The notes under the pieces: generated by a model | Told to the model about the DNA's origin: nothing | Databases searched by the model: none | What the model saw: the letters and a program-made list of their open reading frames with translations, nothing else | Assembly (NCBI GenBank): GCA_027482225.1 | Contig: JAIXWD010000007.1 | Location: forward strand, 124,001-188,000 | Length of the DNA stretch: 64,000 nucleotides | DNA from: Bacteroidota bacterium | GTDB taxonomy: Bacteria; Bacteroidota; Bacteroidia; UKL13-3 | Reading direction: 5' to 3' | In this document: one piece after another, positions 38,953-52,600 of the stretch | Numbering within the stretch: position 1 is the first letter of the stretch | How the letters are laid out: every line of letters begins with the position of its first letter | Program-made: the position numbers and the translations under genes

Positions 38953-40608
38953 ATGCTCAAGCAATTACACATACGCAACTACGCTATTATCAAAGAAGTT
39001 GATATTACATTTAATAATAAACTAAATATTATTACAGGGGAAACTGGTGCGGGTAAATCAATACTTATGGGTGCATTAGGTTTGATATTAGGCGAACGTG
39101 CGGATACCAAATCGTTGATGAATGCCAATGATAAGTGTGTAATAGAAGGCGTGTTTGATGTAAGTACATACAATATAAAATCGTATTTCAACCAACATGA
39201 GTTAGACTACGACAATACGTGTATTTTGCGCAGAGAAATTGCAACCAATGGCAAAAGTCGTGCATTTATAAACGACACACCAGTAAACTTAAATCAGCTT
39301 AAAGATTTAGGATCACAATTGGTTGATATTGTTAGTCAGCACCAAACTTTAGATTTAAACAACAGCGATTTTCAGTTAAGTATTGTTGATGCCATTGCAG
39401 ATAACAACTTGGATTTAGAGCAATATAAATTAAATTACAAGCAATACAAACAAACTGAAAAGTTGTTATTGGTACTTATAGATCGTGAAGCCAAAGCAAA
39501 AACCGATGAGGATTATTTGCAATTTATTTTAAACGAATTAAACGAAGTTAATCCTTTACCAACTGAACAAGAAGAGTTGGAAAAGCAATTGGAAGTTTTA
39601 ATCAATGCCGATACCATACAGCAATGTGCTGGTGTAGCTTTTGGTGCTTTAAATGCAGATGACCAAGGTTTAATTGAGGTTTTGCGCGAAATAAAAGTAA
39701 ACTTAGGCAATGGTTCTAAACACCATACTGGTTTGCAAGATTTGGTAAAACGAATAGACTCGGCCATGATTGAATTAAAAGATATTGCTGCCGAATTAGA
39801 AAACATATCAGAACAAATCCAGGCTAACCCTAGCGATTTAGAACGAATTGATACACGTTTACAATTGATTTTTAACTTACAAAAGAAACATCGTGTAGCC
39901 AATAATAACGAGTTAATTTCCTTTAAATTAGAAGTAGAAGAAAAGTTAAACAATATTGGGTCTTTAAGTGACGAAATTATAAATACCCAAAAATTGTTAA
40001 ATGAACTTAAACAGAATTTAAGTAAACAAGCAGCAGAACTTAGTAATAGGCGCGCTAAAGCCATACCAAAAATAGAAGAGCGAGTAAACGAATTATTGGT
40101 GCAAGTGCAAATGCCCGATGCGAAAATTAAAATTAGCCAACAAATTTTAAGCGATGCTTTTAACCCTGATGGTATTGATCAAATTGATTTATTGTTTACT
40201 GCCAATAAGGGATCTAGTTTTCAACCTATAAATAAAGTAGCGAGCGGTGGCGAATTAAGTAGATTGATGCTTTGCATAAAATCGTTAATTAGCGATAAAG
40301 TTGCATTGCCTACTATTGTTTTTGATGAAATAGATACAGGAATAAGTGGGGAAGCAGCCATGAAAGTAAGTAATGTAATGAAACAACATGCTGCCAAACA
40401 CCAGGTAATAGCTATTACGCATTTACCTCAAATTGCAAGCAAGGCCGATACCCATTTATTGGTATACAAAAACAACAATCAAGATACTACTCAAACCTAT
40501 ATAAAAACCTTGAGTAAGGAAGAACGTATTGGTGAAATTGCACGCATGTTACATGGCGAAAACCCTTCAGATAAAGTATTGGAAGCAGCTAAAGAACTTA
40601 TCGGATAG
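38953..40608 (+). CDS. recN: DNA repair protein RecN
   Basis: MLKQLHIRNYAIIKEVDITFN, ITGETGAGKSILMGALGLILGERAD, ASGGELSRLMLCIKSL, VFDEIDTGISGEAA. Confidence 0.97.
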   Translation: MLKQLHIRNYAIIKEVDITFNNKLNIITGETGAGKSILMGALGLILGERADTKSLMNANDKCVIEGVFDVSTYNIKSYFNQHELDYDNTCILRREIATNGKSRAFINDTPVNLNQLKDLGSQLVDIVSQHQTLDLNNSDFQLSIVDAIADNNLDLEQYKLNYKQYKQTEKLLLVLIDREAKAKTDEDYLQFILNELNEVNPLPTEQEELEKQLEVLINADTIQQCAGVAFGALNADDQGLIEVLREIKVNLGNGSKHHTGLQDLVKRIDSAMIELKDIAAELENISEQIQANPSDLERIDTRLQLIFNLQKKHRVANNNELISFKLEVEEKLNNIGSLSDEIINTQKLLNELKQNLSKQAAELSNRRAKAIPKIEERVNELLVQVQMPDAKIKISQQILSDAFNPDGIDQIDLLFTANKGSSFQPINKVASGGELSRLMLCIKSLISDKVALPTIVFDEIDTGISGEAAMKVSNVMKQHAAKHQVIAITHLPQIASKADTHLLVYKNNNQDTTQTYIKTLSKEERIGEIARMLHGENPSDKVLEAAKELIG

Positions 40609-40635
40609 CTTTAATTTGGATTATAAATATTAAGT

Positions 40636-40672
40636 AAAAAGGCCCCAACTTATTTTAAGTTGGGGCCTTTTT
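40636..40672. terminator. Bidirectional terminator between convergent recN and gyrA
   Basis: AAAAAGGCCCCAACTTA-ttt-TAAGTTGGGGCCTTTTT, 17-bp perfect stem with A- and T-tracts on both flanks. Confidence 0.95.
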
Positions 40673-40693
40673 GTAAGTTACGTTAACGACTGA

Positions 40694-43312
40694 TTATTCT
40701 TTTGTATCGTCAATATCTGTTGGTGTGTCTTCACCTTTTTCTTCGTTAGCTTGGTCTTCGGTATCTTGCATGGCACGATCAACAATATTATCAATGTTGT
40801 TTGGCAAAGCATCAATTGGAGTGATAGGTAAGCCATCCTCTCCTATTTCGCCTTCGGTTAACTCTTCAGGTTCTTCCACGTAATTAATTTTAGCAACTGA
40901 TGCAATGGCATCTTTATCATCAATATTAATTAAACGCACACCTTGTGTAACACGACCCAACACGCGTAAATCTTTTACACTTAAACGTATGGTTATGCCT
41001 TTTTTAGTCATAATCATAATATCGTTGGTATCATCTACTTCTTTAATAGCTACTAATTTACCAGTTTTATCTGTAACATTCATAGCCATTACACCTTTAC
41101 CACCACGATTAGTAATTCGGTAATCTTCAACCTCACTTCGTTTACCTAAACCATTTTCTGAAACAACTAATGCATTAGTTAATTTAGGATCTTCAATGGC
41201 AATCATACCAATTACAGTATCGCCCTCGGCCAAACGAATTGCACGAACACCTGTTGCTGTACGTCCCATTGGGCGCACACTGCTTTCATTAAAGCGTATG
41301 GCTTTACCTTCACGGCTAGCTATAATCATTTCGCATGTGCCATTAGTTAAACGAGCTTCAACCAACATGTCTCCTTCACGCACGTTAATGGCATTAACAC
41401 CATTTGCACGTGGACGAGAGTATGCTTCTAATGTGGTTTTTTTGATGGTGCCTTGTTCGGTACACATAACTACATTGGTATTTTTTATGTACTCCTCATC
41501 ACTTAACGTTTTCACATTTAAGTATGCCATTACTTTTTCTTCGCTGCTAATGTTGATTAAGTTTTGTATGGCACGCCCTTTTGATACTTTATCACCTTCA
41601 GGTATTTCCCATACTTTTAACCAATAACATTTACCTTGGTTAGTAAAGAACAACAAGTAATTGTGGTTAGTAGCCATCAATACATGTTCAACAAAATCTT
41701 CATCACGTTTTGATACACCACGTGAACCACGTCCACCGCGATTTTGGGTGCGGTATTCACTTAATAAAGTACGTTTTACATAACCCAAATGGGAGATGGT
41801 AATTACCACATCATCATTTGGTATTAAGTCTTCCATACTCATCTCATTACCTGCATAAATTATATTTGTTCTACGTTCATCACCGTATTTCTCCTTCATT
41901 TCAAGAAGTTCATCTTTAATGATTTTCATACGTAAACTTTCGTCATCTAAAATTGATTGTAAGTAAGTAATCAATTTCATTAATTCTGCAAATTCTGCTT
42001 TTAACTTGTCGCGTTCTAGTCCGGTAAGGGCGCGTAAACGCATATCCAAAATAGCTTTCGATTGAATTTCTGAAAGCTTGAAGTTGGTCATTAACTGAGT
42101 ACGTGCTTCATCTGGATTAATTGCTTCGCGAATGATTTTAATTACTGCATCTAGGTTATCAATTGCAATTAATAATCCTTCTAAAATATGAGCACGTTTT
42201 TGTGCTTCATCTAATTCATATTTGGTTCTGCGAACAACAACTTCATGGCGATGCTCTACGTAATACTTAATTAAATCCTTTAAATTAAGCATTTCAGGTC
42301 TACCTTTTACCAAGGCAACATTGTTTACATTAAAAGAAGTTTGTAAAGAAGTGAACTTGTATAACTGATTTAAAATAACGTTTGGTACTGCATCACGTTT
42401 TAAGTCAAAAACAATACGCATTCCCTCTCTATCAGATTCATCACGAATATCGCTAATACCTTCAATTACTTTTTCGTTTACTAACTCAGCAGCACGTTCA
42501 ATTAAAGATGCTTTATTTACCTGGTATGGAATTTCGTTTACTACAATTTGCTCTTTACCTGTTTTACTTGTTTCAAAATTTGCTTTAGCACGCATCATAA
42601 TACGTCCTCTTCCTGTTTCAAAAGCTTCTTTTACACCAGCATAACCATAAATGGTTCCTCCTGTTGGAAAATCAGGCGCTTTAACATGCTTCATCAACTC
42701 TGGAATGTCAATATCGTTGTTATCAATATATGCAACTATACCATCAATTACTTCAGTAATATTATGAGGAGGCATATTGGTAGCCATACCAACAGCAATT
42801 CCACTTGCACCATTAATTAATAAGTTTGGAACTTTAGCAGGTAAAACGGTAGGCTCTTGTAAACTGTCATCAAAATTCGGTTTAAAATCAACGGTATTTT
42901 TATCTATATCAACCAAAAGCTCTTCAGCCATTTTGCGAAAACGCGCTTCAGTATATCGCATTGCAGCTGGCATATCACCATCTACTGAGCCAAAATTACC
43001 TTGACCATCAACTAACATATAGCGCATACTCCATTCTTGCGCCATACGAACCATAGCATCATAAACAGAGCTATCACCATGTGGGTGAAATTTACCTAAA
43101 ACCTCTCCTACAATACGCGCAGATTTTTTATATGGCCTGTTAGATGCTAAACCTAACTCTGTCATACCATAAAGTACCCTGCGATGAACTGGTTTTAAAC
43201 CATCACGTACATCAGGTAAAGCGCGGGAAACAATAACCGACATCGAATAATCGATGTAAGCAGTTTTCATTTCATCTTCAATGTTAATATTAATAATTCT
43301 GTCTTCTGCCAT
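40694..43312 (-). CDS. gyrA: DNA gyrase subunit A
   Basis: [53 protein letters not shown]; GyrA C-terminal repeats. Confidence 0.98.
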   Translation of the reverse strand: MAEDRIININIEDEMKTAYIDYSMSVIVSRALPDVRDGLKPVHRRVLYGMTELGLASNRPYKKSARIVGEVLGKFHPHGDSSVYDAMVRMAQEWSMRYMLVDGQGNFGSVDGDMPAAMRYTEARFRKMAEELLVDIDKNTVDFKPNFDDSLQEPTVLPAKVPNLLINGASGIAVGMATNMPPHNITEVIDGIVAYIDNNDIDIPELMKHVKAPDFPTGGTIYGYAGVKEAFETGRGRIMMRAKANFETSKTGKEQIVVNEIPYQVNKASLIERAAELVNEKVIEGISDIRDESDREGMRIVFDLKRDAVPNVILNQLYKFTSLQTSFNVNNVALVKGRPEMLNLKDLIKYYVEHRHEVVVRRTKYELDEAQKRAHILEGLLIAIDNLDAVIKIIREAINPDEARTQLMTNFKLSEIQSKAILDMRLRALTGLERDKLKAEFAELMKLITYLQSILDDESLRMKIIKDELLEMKEKYGDERRTNIIYAGNEMSMEDLIPNDDVVITISHLGYVKRTLLSEYRTQNRGGRGSRGVSKRDEDFVEHVLMATNHNYLLFFTNQGKCYWLKVWEIPEGDKVSKGRAIQNLINISSEEKVMAYLNVKTLSDEEYIKNTNVVMCTEQGTIKKTTLEAYSRPRANGVNAINVREGDMLVEARLTNGTCEMIIASREGKAIRFNESSVRPMGRTATGVRAIRLAEGDTVIGMIAIEDPKLTNALVVSENGLGKRSEVEDYRITNRGGKGVMAMNVTDKTGKLVAIKEVDDTNDIMIMTKKGITIRLSVKDLRVLGRVTQGVRLINIDDKDAIASVAKINYVEEPEELTEGEIGEDGLPITPIDALPNNIDNIVDRAMQDTEDQANEEKGEDTPTDIDDTKE

Positions 43313-43615
43313 GCGTATATGTTGTAAATTTTATGCTTTTGTTTTTTGTATAAACCTTTGTGTGAACTTAGCTTAATTAGCTTTTTTTAATACTTTGCAA
43401 AATACTGTTTTATTGGTTGATTTATGATGTAAAATACCCACATTAAAAACCTCTTTTGTGGATAATGTTTGACATGGATTAATTACGCCATTTTATAGCA
43501 CATTTTTATGTTATATTAGACTGTTTTACAGCCATATATACAAACTAATAATGATAGCAAAAAGCACAACGTTTGAAGAATTATAATGGGAATTCTTTTT
43601 TCGTTGTCGTAAATA

Positions 43616-43644
43616 AAAAAAGCAGGCACATGGCCTGCTTTTTT
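43616..43644 (-). terminator. Terminator of the giant surface protein gene
   Basis: AAAAAAGCAGGC-acatg-GCCTGCTTTTTT just beyond the minus-strand stop at 43662. Confidence 0.9.
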
Positions 43645-43661
43645 ATAATAGATTAAATATA

Positions 43662-46600
43662 TTATTTCTTGATGGCTTTTACCACTCTTGATCTACCATC
43701 TTGACTTATTTTTATAAAATACAAACCTGAAGCATTTAAATCGTCAAGTTGAATCTTAAGATTGTTTGCACCAAGAACTGGCATAACCGTTTCATTTTTA
43801 ACTAACTTTCCGAATGCGTCTGTAATTTGAACATCAACTTTGCTTATATTACTTGTTTTATAAGTAATCTCTGTTTCGTCATTAAACGGATTTGGCACAG
43901 TTGCAATAACCTCGAAGATGGTGTTTTCAAACTGACTTACCGATAATACATTACTGTAATCAGACTTGCCACTTATATCAACTTGTTTTAAACGGTAGTA
44001 TAACACATTGGCATTTTTTAAAACCTCTACCGAACTTGCATCTACAAAATTATAATCTGCTCTGCCAGAGCTATTACCTTTTGCTTTTAAAGTACCAACT
44101 TTTGTAAATAAATGCCCATCAAGAGAGCGCTCAATATCAAAGTAGCTGTTGTTTATTTCTGATGCAGTTATCCAATTTAACTTAGTTGTTCCTTTTTCTA
44201 ATTTAGCGGTAAATCCTATCAGTTTAACAGGTAATGGACTACTAATATCGCCCAATCCTAAAATACCTAAATTAGTTACACCACTAACGTTAAAACTAAA
44301 TGGGTTTGAACCTACTGCAGGTGCTGGCGCACCAGATATATTACTCCAAACACCACCGTTATGTCTAGCGGCAACTGTTTGTACCCTATTAATCCCTAGC
44401 TCGTCACTGCTATTCCAATTAAATATAATGTCTAATAATGAACCTCCAGCAATATCTTCTTTAACGATATACGATTTGTTAACCACATTAGCAGAAATTG
44501 GTGCACCAGAACCTACCTCACCGATATATGAATTGAATATACCGTCTATTACTTTAACCGAAATATCATCTACAGTACCCGAATTTGTTATTAACATCGG
44601 AGTATATGAAGTAGTTGTACCTACTGCAAATATGCGTGGAGAAGATCCTAATGCATTTCTAGTATATGAGCCACTTCCATTGGTAATTATGTATGATGAT
44701 GCATTACCACTTGCAGTTGCTGAGCCACCTAAAACTAAGTTAAAGTTTCCTAATTGCAGATTTCCAGAAACCAAATCCATAGCACCAGAAACAATTGCAT
44801 TACCTGTTAATGATTTTAGACCTGAACCATTCATGCGCAATGTATCGTATGTTATACCTGCTACATTCTGTGGTGTGATTCCGCTAAAAATCACTACTCC
44901 CCCTGAGGTATTAAATGTTCCGTTTACAATTAAATTACCTTTTACATCTATTGTGTTAACTGATCCTGTAAAAGTTAATGTAGCACCCACATCCACTGTA
45001 ATATTGTTTGCAACAGCAGTTAACACATCAATAACTGGGTTGTTTAATGTTCCAGCAGGAATTACAACATTGGTTGTAGCTGTTGGTACACCACCGCACC
45101 AGTTACCAGGAGCATTCCAACTTGTACTAACAGCACCAAGCCAAATTCCACTACTTGTTACTGTTACTTCAAATTCGTTACTATTTTCAATAGTACAAGT
45201 ACCATTTTGAACAACTGCACGGAAACGTGTTGTTTGTGTTAGACCACTTGATACTAAAGAAGTAGTTGTGTTAGTAATGTCATTATATAAAGTAAATGGA
45301 GCTACTGCACTTTGCCATTTTACAACATTGCCTTGATTGCCTGTTAATGATAAACTGGCAGAACCTGAAGAACAAATACCTGAAGTGCCTGAAACAACAC
45401 CTGCTACTGTTGCAGGATTAACTGTAATTAATGCTGGTGATGAGTTTGAAGGAGCACAAGTTCCATTTTGAACTACTGCACGATAATATGTACTTGTAGT
45501 AACACTTGTTGGAGTATATGTTGTTAATGTGTTTGCAATATCTGTTGGTGTTGTAAATAATAAATCGCTTGCACTTTGCCATTTTACTACACTACCTGTG
45601 TCACCACTTAATGTTAACTGTGATACAATACCACCTGCACATATAGTTTGGTTACTGCTAACCACACCACCTGCAGATGGAGGTACAACTGTAATTAATG
45701 CTGATGATGAATTAACTGGGATACATGTTCCATTAGTAACAACAGCTCTATAATAAGTAGTTGTAGTTACACCTGTTGGGGTTAATGTAGTTGTTGTGTT
45801 TGCAATATCAACTGCGCCTGTAAATGAAACATTGTTTGCACTTTGCCATTTAGTTACAGAACCAATATTACCTGTTAAGTTTAGTGCAGCTACTGTGCTA
45901 CCAGAACATATTGTTTGGTTACTTGATACTAAACCACCAACACTAACTGGACTTACAGTTACTGTATGAGCCACCGAAGTGTCAGGTGTACATATACCTG
46001 ATGTTAATATTGCTCTAAAGCTAGTAGTAGTTGTTAAATTACCTGGATTGTATGTGATTGTTGTGTTGGCTACGTTTATCCAACCAGATCCGCTGTTACT
46101 CTGCCAATTGGCAATTGTTCCAGTATGACCACTTAAGGTTAATGTACCTGGAGATGTGCCTGAACATACAGAGGCTGTACCATTTACTGCTCCTCCAATT
46201 GGTGAAGGACTCACACTGATTAACACCGATGATGAATTTGCAGGTGAACAACCTCCAACGGTTACTACTGCTCTAAAATAAGTAGCTGTAGTTACACCTG
46301 TTGGGGTTAATGTGGTTGTTGTGTTTGCAATATCTACTGCACCTAAAAATGCAACATTGTTTGCACTTTGCCATTTGGTTACCAAACCAACATTACCTGT
46401 TAAGTTTAGTGCAGCTACTGTGCTACCAGAACAAATTGTTTGGTTGCTTGATACTGTACCACCAATACTAACTGGACTTACAGTTACTGTATGAGCCACC
46501 GAAGTGTCAGGTGTACATATACCTGAAGTTAATATTGCTCTGAAGCTAGTTGTAGTTGTTAAATTACCCGGATTGTATGTGGTAGTTGTGTTGGCTACGT

Positions 46601-49600
46601 TTATCCAACCAGATCCACTGTTACTCTGCCAATTGGCAATTGTACCAGTATGACCACTTAAGGTTAAAGCACCTGGAGATGTTCCCGAACATACAGATGC
46701 AGTTCCACTTACTGTTCCGCCAATTGGTGCTGGATTTACAGTTATTAATGCTGAAGATGAGTTTGCAGGTAAACATGTTCCACTTGTAACTACCGCTCTA
46801 TAATAAGTAGTTGTAGTTACACCTGTTGGAGTTAAAGTATTAGTTGTGTTTGCAATGTCTGTTGGGGTTGTAAACAAGGCATCGCTTGCACTTTGCCATT
46901 TAGTTACCAAACCTACATTACCTGTTAAAGTTAATGCAGCCACTGTACCACCTGAACATATTGTTTGGTTACTGCTTACCGAACCACCTGCAGAAGCAGG
47001 AGTAACAGTAATTAATGCTGAAGATGAGTTTGCAGGTAAACATGTTCCACTTGTAACCACAGCTCTATAATAAGTAGTGCTAGTTACACCTGTTGGGGTT
47101 AATGTGGTTGTTGTGTTTGCAATGTCTGTTGGGGTTGTAAACAAGGCATCGCTTGCACTTTGCCATTTGGTTACCAAACCTACGTTACCTGTTAAAGTCA
47201 ATGCTGCTACTGTACCTCCTGAACATATTGTTTGGTTACTGCTTACCGAACCACCAATACTAGTAGGTGTTACAGTTACTAAATGAGCAACCGAAGTATC
47301 AGGTGTACATGTACCTGAAGTTAATATCGCTCTGAAGCGTGTAGAAATTGTTAAGTTACCAGGATTATATGTGGTTGTTGTGTTGGTTACGTTTACCCAT
47401 CCGCCTCCATCGTTTCTTTGCCAATTGGCAATTGTACCAGTATGACCACTTAAGGTTAATGTACCTGGAGAAGTACCTGAACAAACAGATGCAGTGCCAC
47501 TAACAGTTCCACCAACTGGTGCTGGATTTACTGTGATTAATACTGATGATGAGTTTGCAGGAGTACAACTACCATTTTGCACCACTGCTCTATAATAAGT
47601 AGTTGAAGTTACCCCTGTTGGAGTTAAAGTGGTTGTTGTATTTGCAATATCAATTGCACCTGTAAATGCAACATTGTTCGCACTTTGCCATTTGGTTACC
47701 AAACCTACATTACCTGTTAATGTTAATGCAGTTACTGCACCACCTGAACAAATAGTTTGGTTGCTTGATACTGTACCACCAACACTTGCTGGTGTTACGG
47801 TTATAATGAATGCTGTTGTTGTTACTTGAGCACATGAACCATTTTTAACTATTGCACGGTAATGTGTAGTTTGTGTTGGGCTTCCTGCACTTTGTGTATT
47901 TGTTGTATTAGAAATCGGAGTAAATACTATAAACGGTGATACTGCAAACTCCCAACCTACTATACTTCCAACCTGGCCGCTTAATGTTAAGTTACCAGCA
48001 GGTGTTCCAGAGCAAACAGTGTTTGTTCCAGTTATTGTACCAGCAACACTAAGTGCGTCAATGGTTACTAATGTTGATGCTGAGTTGGCAGCAGCACAAG
48101 CGCCACTTTGAACAACAGCCCTGAAGTAAGTATTTGCAGTTAGGGCACCTGATGTATATGTAGTTGCGGTATTTGCGATATCTGTAGCTCCTGTAAATCC
48201 AACATTAGTTGAACTTTGCCATTTGGTTACGGCACCTGTTTGACCTCCTAGCGTTAATAAGCCTGAATTACTTCCCGAACAAACAGTTGATCCACCTGTT
48301 ACAGATCCAGGAACTGTAAGCGGGCTAACAATCATTGTTATTGTATTCGAATTTACATTAGTTACGCTAACACAAGCACTATTAGAAACTATTGAACAAG
48401 TAACAACATCATTATTAGCTAAAGTACTTGAAGCGAAAGTTGGTGTGGTAACGGTGTTAACACCATTTAATTTCCACTGATAAGTGGGGGCATCTCCACC
48501 ATTTATTATGTTTGCATTAAAGGTTACGTTTGTTCCAGTACAAATTGTTGTTGCAGAGGCTGATATTGTAACTGATGCAGGAACTGGTGTAATCTCTCCT
48601 ATTGCAACATCGCCATATGTATTAAGGCCATTAACAGCGAATGAAGTTGCAGTTGATGTTCCAGTAATACCAGCTTTCCAAGCTGAACCATCATAAACAA
48701 ATAGTTTTGCGGCTGATAGCAAGGTTCCACCATCTACCTGTCCAGATGTGAAGTTAAATGTGTAATTACCACCAGTTGTTACAGAACCTGTGTTTGCTAA
48801 CTTCCAGTTCATATTAACAGATTTTGATGCATTTATACAAGATGTGGCAATTTGAGGATGGTCACCAGTAATTAATCCTAATGCAATTGTACCTGCAGTT
48901 GTAACAGATGGGTAAGTAACTGTTACTGGAAGAAAATCTGTAATTGTTCCTATTTCGAAAGTACGAGCCACATTTGTTCCAAGAGCTATAAACTTACCGA
49001 AGTTACCTACAACATATCCTGATGTGCGCGTTAAAGAGCCAGTAGATGTTAGAGCAATCGTATTATTATTGGTAATTACTTTTAGAGCACCTAAAGCCAA
49101 TACACCACTTACTCCAAATGTAAGATTATTACTACTCAAGGTTAATGAGTTTCCATTATCGATGGTTAAATTGGTGAATGCACCAGTTGAAGTTGTTATT
49201 GAATTTCTAAATGTACCTGCTCCACCAATAGCTTGCGCATTATTTATAATGTAGCCGTTTCCTCCCATAATTAATGGACTTGCGCATGTAAGTATTCCAT
49301 TATTTACAATATCACCACCAACAGCAAAAATTGCAGAACTAACATGTCTAAATTCACTGCCAATATTTATGGTTAAATTTCCTTCAATATGTGTACCTGT
49401 TCCTGATGTATAAGAAGTGGTTACCCATCTGCCTGTTGCACTACCTGAATTAACCACAACATTTTGAAGGGGCACGATACCAGCGGTGTTACGTGTATTG
49501 ATAACAAAGCCATTGGCATTACCTATTTCTGCACTGGTACCATTACCAAATCTAACGGCATGAGTACCACTAAATGCCACTAATGAACCTGTTGAAACTT

Positions 49601-52600
49601 GAATTCTAATTGAGTTAGTTGTTCCAGCTATAATTGCGCTATGCGGAGGATCAATAATAGTTAGGTTTCCTGCACTACAATTTAACAAAGAAGAGTTAAT
49701 ACTAACTAAGTGTGTTCCTTGAGCAGTACTTGTGGCCGCTGTACCTGAGTTACCATCTATATTTATATCTCCACCTGACTGATTAAAAATAGCACCATTA
49801 TTAATAGCAAAATTGCCATTGATATTTAATATACCACCAGTTACAGTTAAACTAGCACCGTTATCAACCAATAAAGTACGGTTACTTCCTCCAGACTGTC
49901 CAATATTTACTGTACCGTTACTTATTGTAACAACACCTCCTGTATTAATGGTCATACCATTATTTGCACTAGAAACAATATTAATGGAAGTACCACTAAC
50001 AGTTATTGTACCATCAATAATAATACTACCACCGTTATTTAGAGTACCTGCAGAAGCTGTTAAAGTTGCACCCGAAGAAATACTCAATCCATTACAAACA
50101 GCTGTGTAACCTGAAGGTATGGTAACATTAACACCAGTTGCGATTGTTGCGCTATTGCTATTTGTTGGTATTATTCCGCTTTCCCATGTTGCTGGGTTAT
50201 TCCAATTACCCGTTGCAATAGCAGTAATAGTTGGCGATAAAGGGTTAACCCCAGAATTAGTACCTATATATAATGTATCAAAAATGGCCCCGCCTAAAAC
50301 GTTAGCTTGACTAAAGTCTCTATTTATCTCTGGGGTAGTTACTGTTCCTGAACCAACTTGGTGCGTTCCATTTAATGCTGCATTGCCCTTTACAAATGCC
50401 AGTTGAGAAACATTTGTTATTGCACCTACACCTGAACCAACTGCCCTTATTGATAGGGTATTTCCGGCTCCAATGTCTGGAGTAACTGTTGATGATAATT
50501 TCCAATACGTGTTTGTTCTTCTATTGATAGTTGTAGTCCCTTCTAAAAATGTAGGTGAGATATCTGTAAACCCTATCACATTTGCATGACGAATTGTTAG
50601 GTTACCACCTGAAGCCAAAGATCCTCCATTTAAACTCAATAATATAGATCTTTCATTCGTTCCATTGCTCAGAGGGAAACCTAAAGCATAATCAAACGCG
50701 GGAGTACTAGCCGTTGCATACCAACGTGTAAAAGCACCACCTGTTAAACCAAGTTGAATAAGTCCTGATATCCTGTTTAAGGTACCTGGATTTAAAGCAG
50801 AAGTACCTAGTGTAAGGGCGTTATTACCCATATTTAAAATACCTTGAGTTAAGTTTAACACATTTATAATTGAAATTGCTCTATTTGCAGTTGCACCTTG
50901 AACATCGTTTACCGTTAAAGTTCCCATTGTAATTGCACCTGCAGGCATTTCATTAAATGAACCTGTTTGAAGGATGTTGGCAGCAGGACCATATGTGTAA
51001 TTTGGCGAGCCCAATGAGGTATTTACAGTTGGCGGAGTTGATAAACTTCCTGCGGTTGTTGTTTCATTTAAACCTCCAATAATTAAACTACCACGATAAG
51101 TTGCAGCTCCAATTCCAATAGAACCTGCTATATTATTTACATTTCCTCTCTGCAAAACAAGTTGTTCGAGTGCCCAAAGGCTTGTATTATTAAAATTAAC
51201 ACCACTTGGGTTATCAATTTTCAGAGACAAAGCAGGCGCTGTGCCCGACCCAGTTATGTTTTGGATAGTTGTACCTTCAATAGATAACGAACCACTACCA
51301 GAAGTTGTTCCGCCTGGTGCAACTCCTGCTATGGAGCCATTGTTTATAATATTACCCAAAGATGTTAATATATAAGGTGTGGTTCCAGAAGCAGTCCTGA
51401 TATAACCATTACTAAAAACAACTAGGCTATCTGTTACAGTAAGATTATTTAGTAGCCTGCAAAATCTGGTTGGTGATGCTGATATATTGTTTTTTACATA
51501 AAGCTTTGAAATGGGTAAATTACAATTAATACCGAAGCCAGTATTTTCTGCAAATGCTCCGCTTGTTGAAGTGGAAACATCGCTTCCAATAACAAAAGTT
51601 CCACCAGTAATATTTTTAGAACCTCCAGAAATAATATTGATCGAGGTTCCACCTGCAGCAGCGTGTGGATCAATAATTTCAATACTACCACTTGTAAATG
51701 TGAAACCTGATGATGAGTTTACAACAAATGCATTGGTAAATACGTTCAAACTTGTAGTTGCTTGAGGATCGATTATAAGTCTGCCTCCCTCAACAAGCAA
51801 TTGTGCTGAATTAATATTTACAATCTGTAATCCACCCAATATATTTAAGGTTCCACCGTTTAATCTTATGGTTCCGTTGGTAGTTACTGTATGAGATTGA
51901 CCACCTGTACCAACGGTTATACTTCCTGCATCAATTCTTAACTCACCAATTATAAACATTTGACCTACAGTGGCAGCCGGATGCATGCCTAAGTTAATTC
52001 CTGAATTATTCAACCATAAACGGCCATTAACATTAGATGTAAGTTGTATATTATTAGTTGAAAATGAATTTGTGACAACAGCAACTGAAATTTTAAGTGT
52101 ACCTGTTACAACTCCAATACGTTGCGTATTTGCAAATAAAGTATTTGGTTGCGGTTGGGTATAAATTTTTAGTACTTCAATGGTATTATCAACTACATTT
52201 TTATCAACCAGAATGAAAGGTAATTCGCAGGTTGTTCCTGTACCTGTTATTGTAGCATTTTGAGTACCATAAAAACCAACTTGAACCGCAGTTCCTGTAC
52301 CTGCCAAATCAAGTGTGCCATTAACAATTAAATTTCCCGAAACATTTGCGTTTGCAACATTACCTCCAATATTTAATCGGAAAGGATTTCCGAATGCTGG
52401 CGAATATGTAGAAGCGCCAGCTGTGAAATTTCCACCTGATTCAACAATTACGTCACCATTAACTGTAAAAATTTGTTGGGTTGTATTATTGGCCCAATAA
52501 GTTAAAGTGCCTTTTACTATTAAAGTACCTGATGATATCGCTGGTGCATCTAAAACTACGTTGTGTGATACAGAAATTTCAGCAGAATCTTGAGAACTCG

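Noticed and set aside
40905-43004. Plus-strand ORFs opposite gyrA
   Set aside because: Antisense to a clear gyrA gene, with no recognisable domains.
45160-48330. Possible CRISPR-like array because of regular spacing
   Set aside because: The ~264-bp repeats are coding throughout and in frame; there are no short repeats with unique spacers.
44149-52500. Many plus-strand ORFs (e.g. 353 aa at 44149, and repeated MFAISVGVVN... ORFs) opposite the giant gene
   Set aside because: They are shadow ORFs of low-stop Thr/Asn/Val-rich coding sequence; their mutual similarity simply mirrors the sense-strand repeats.
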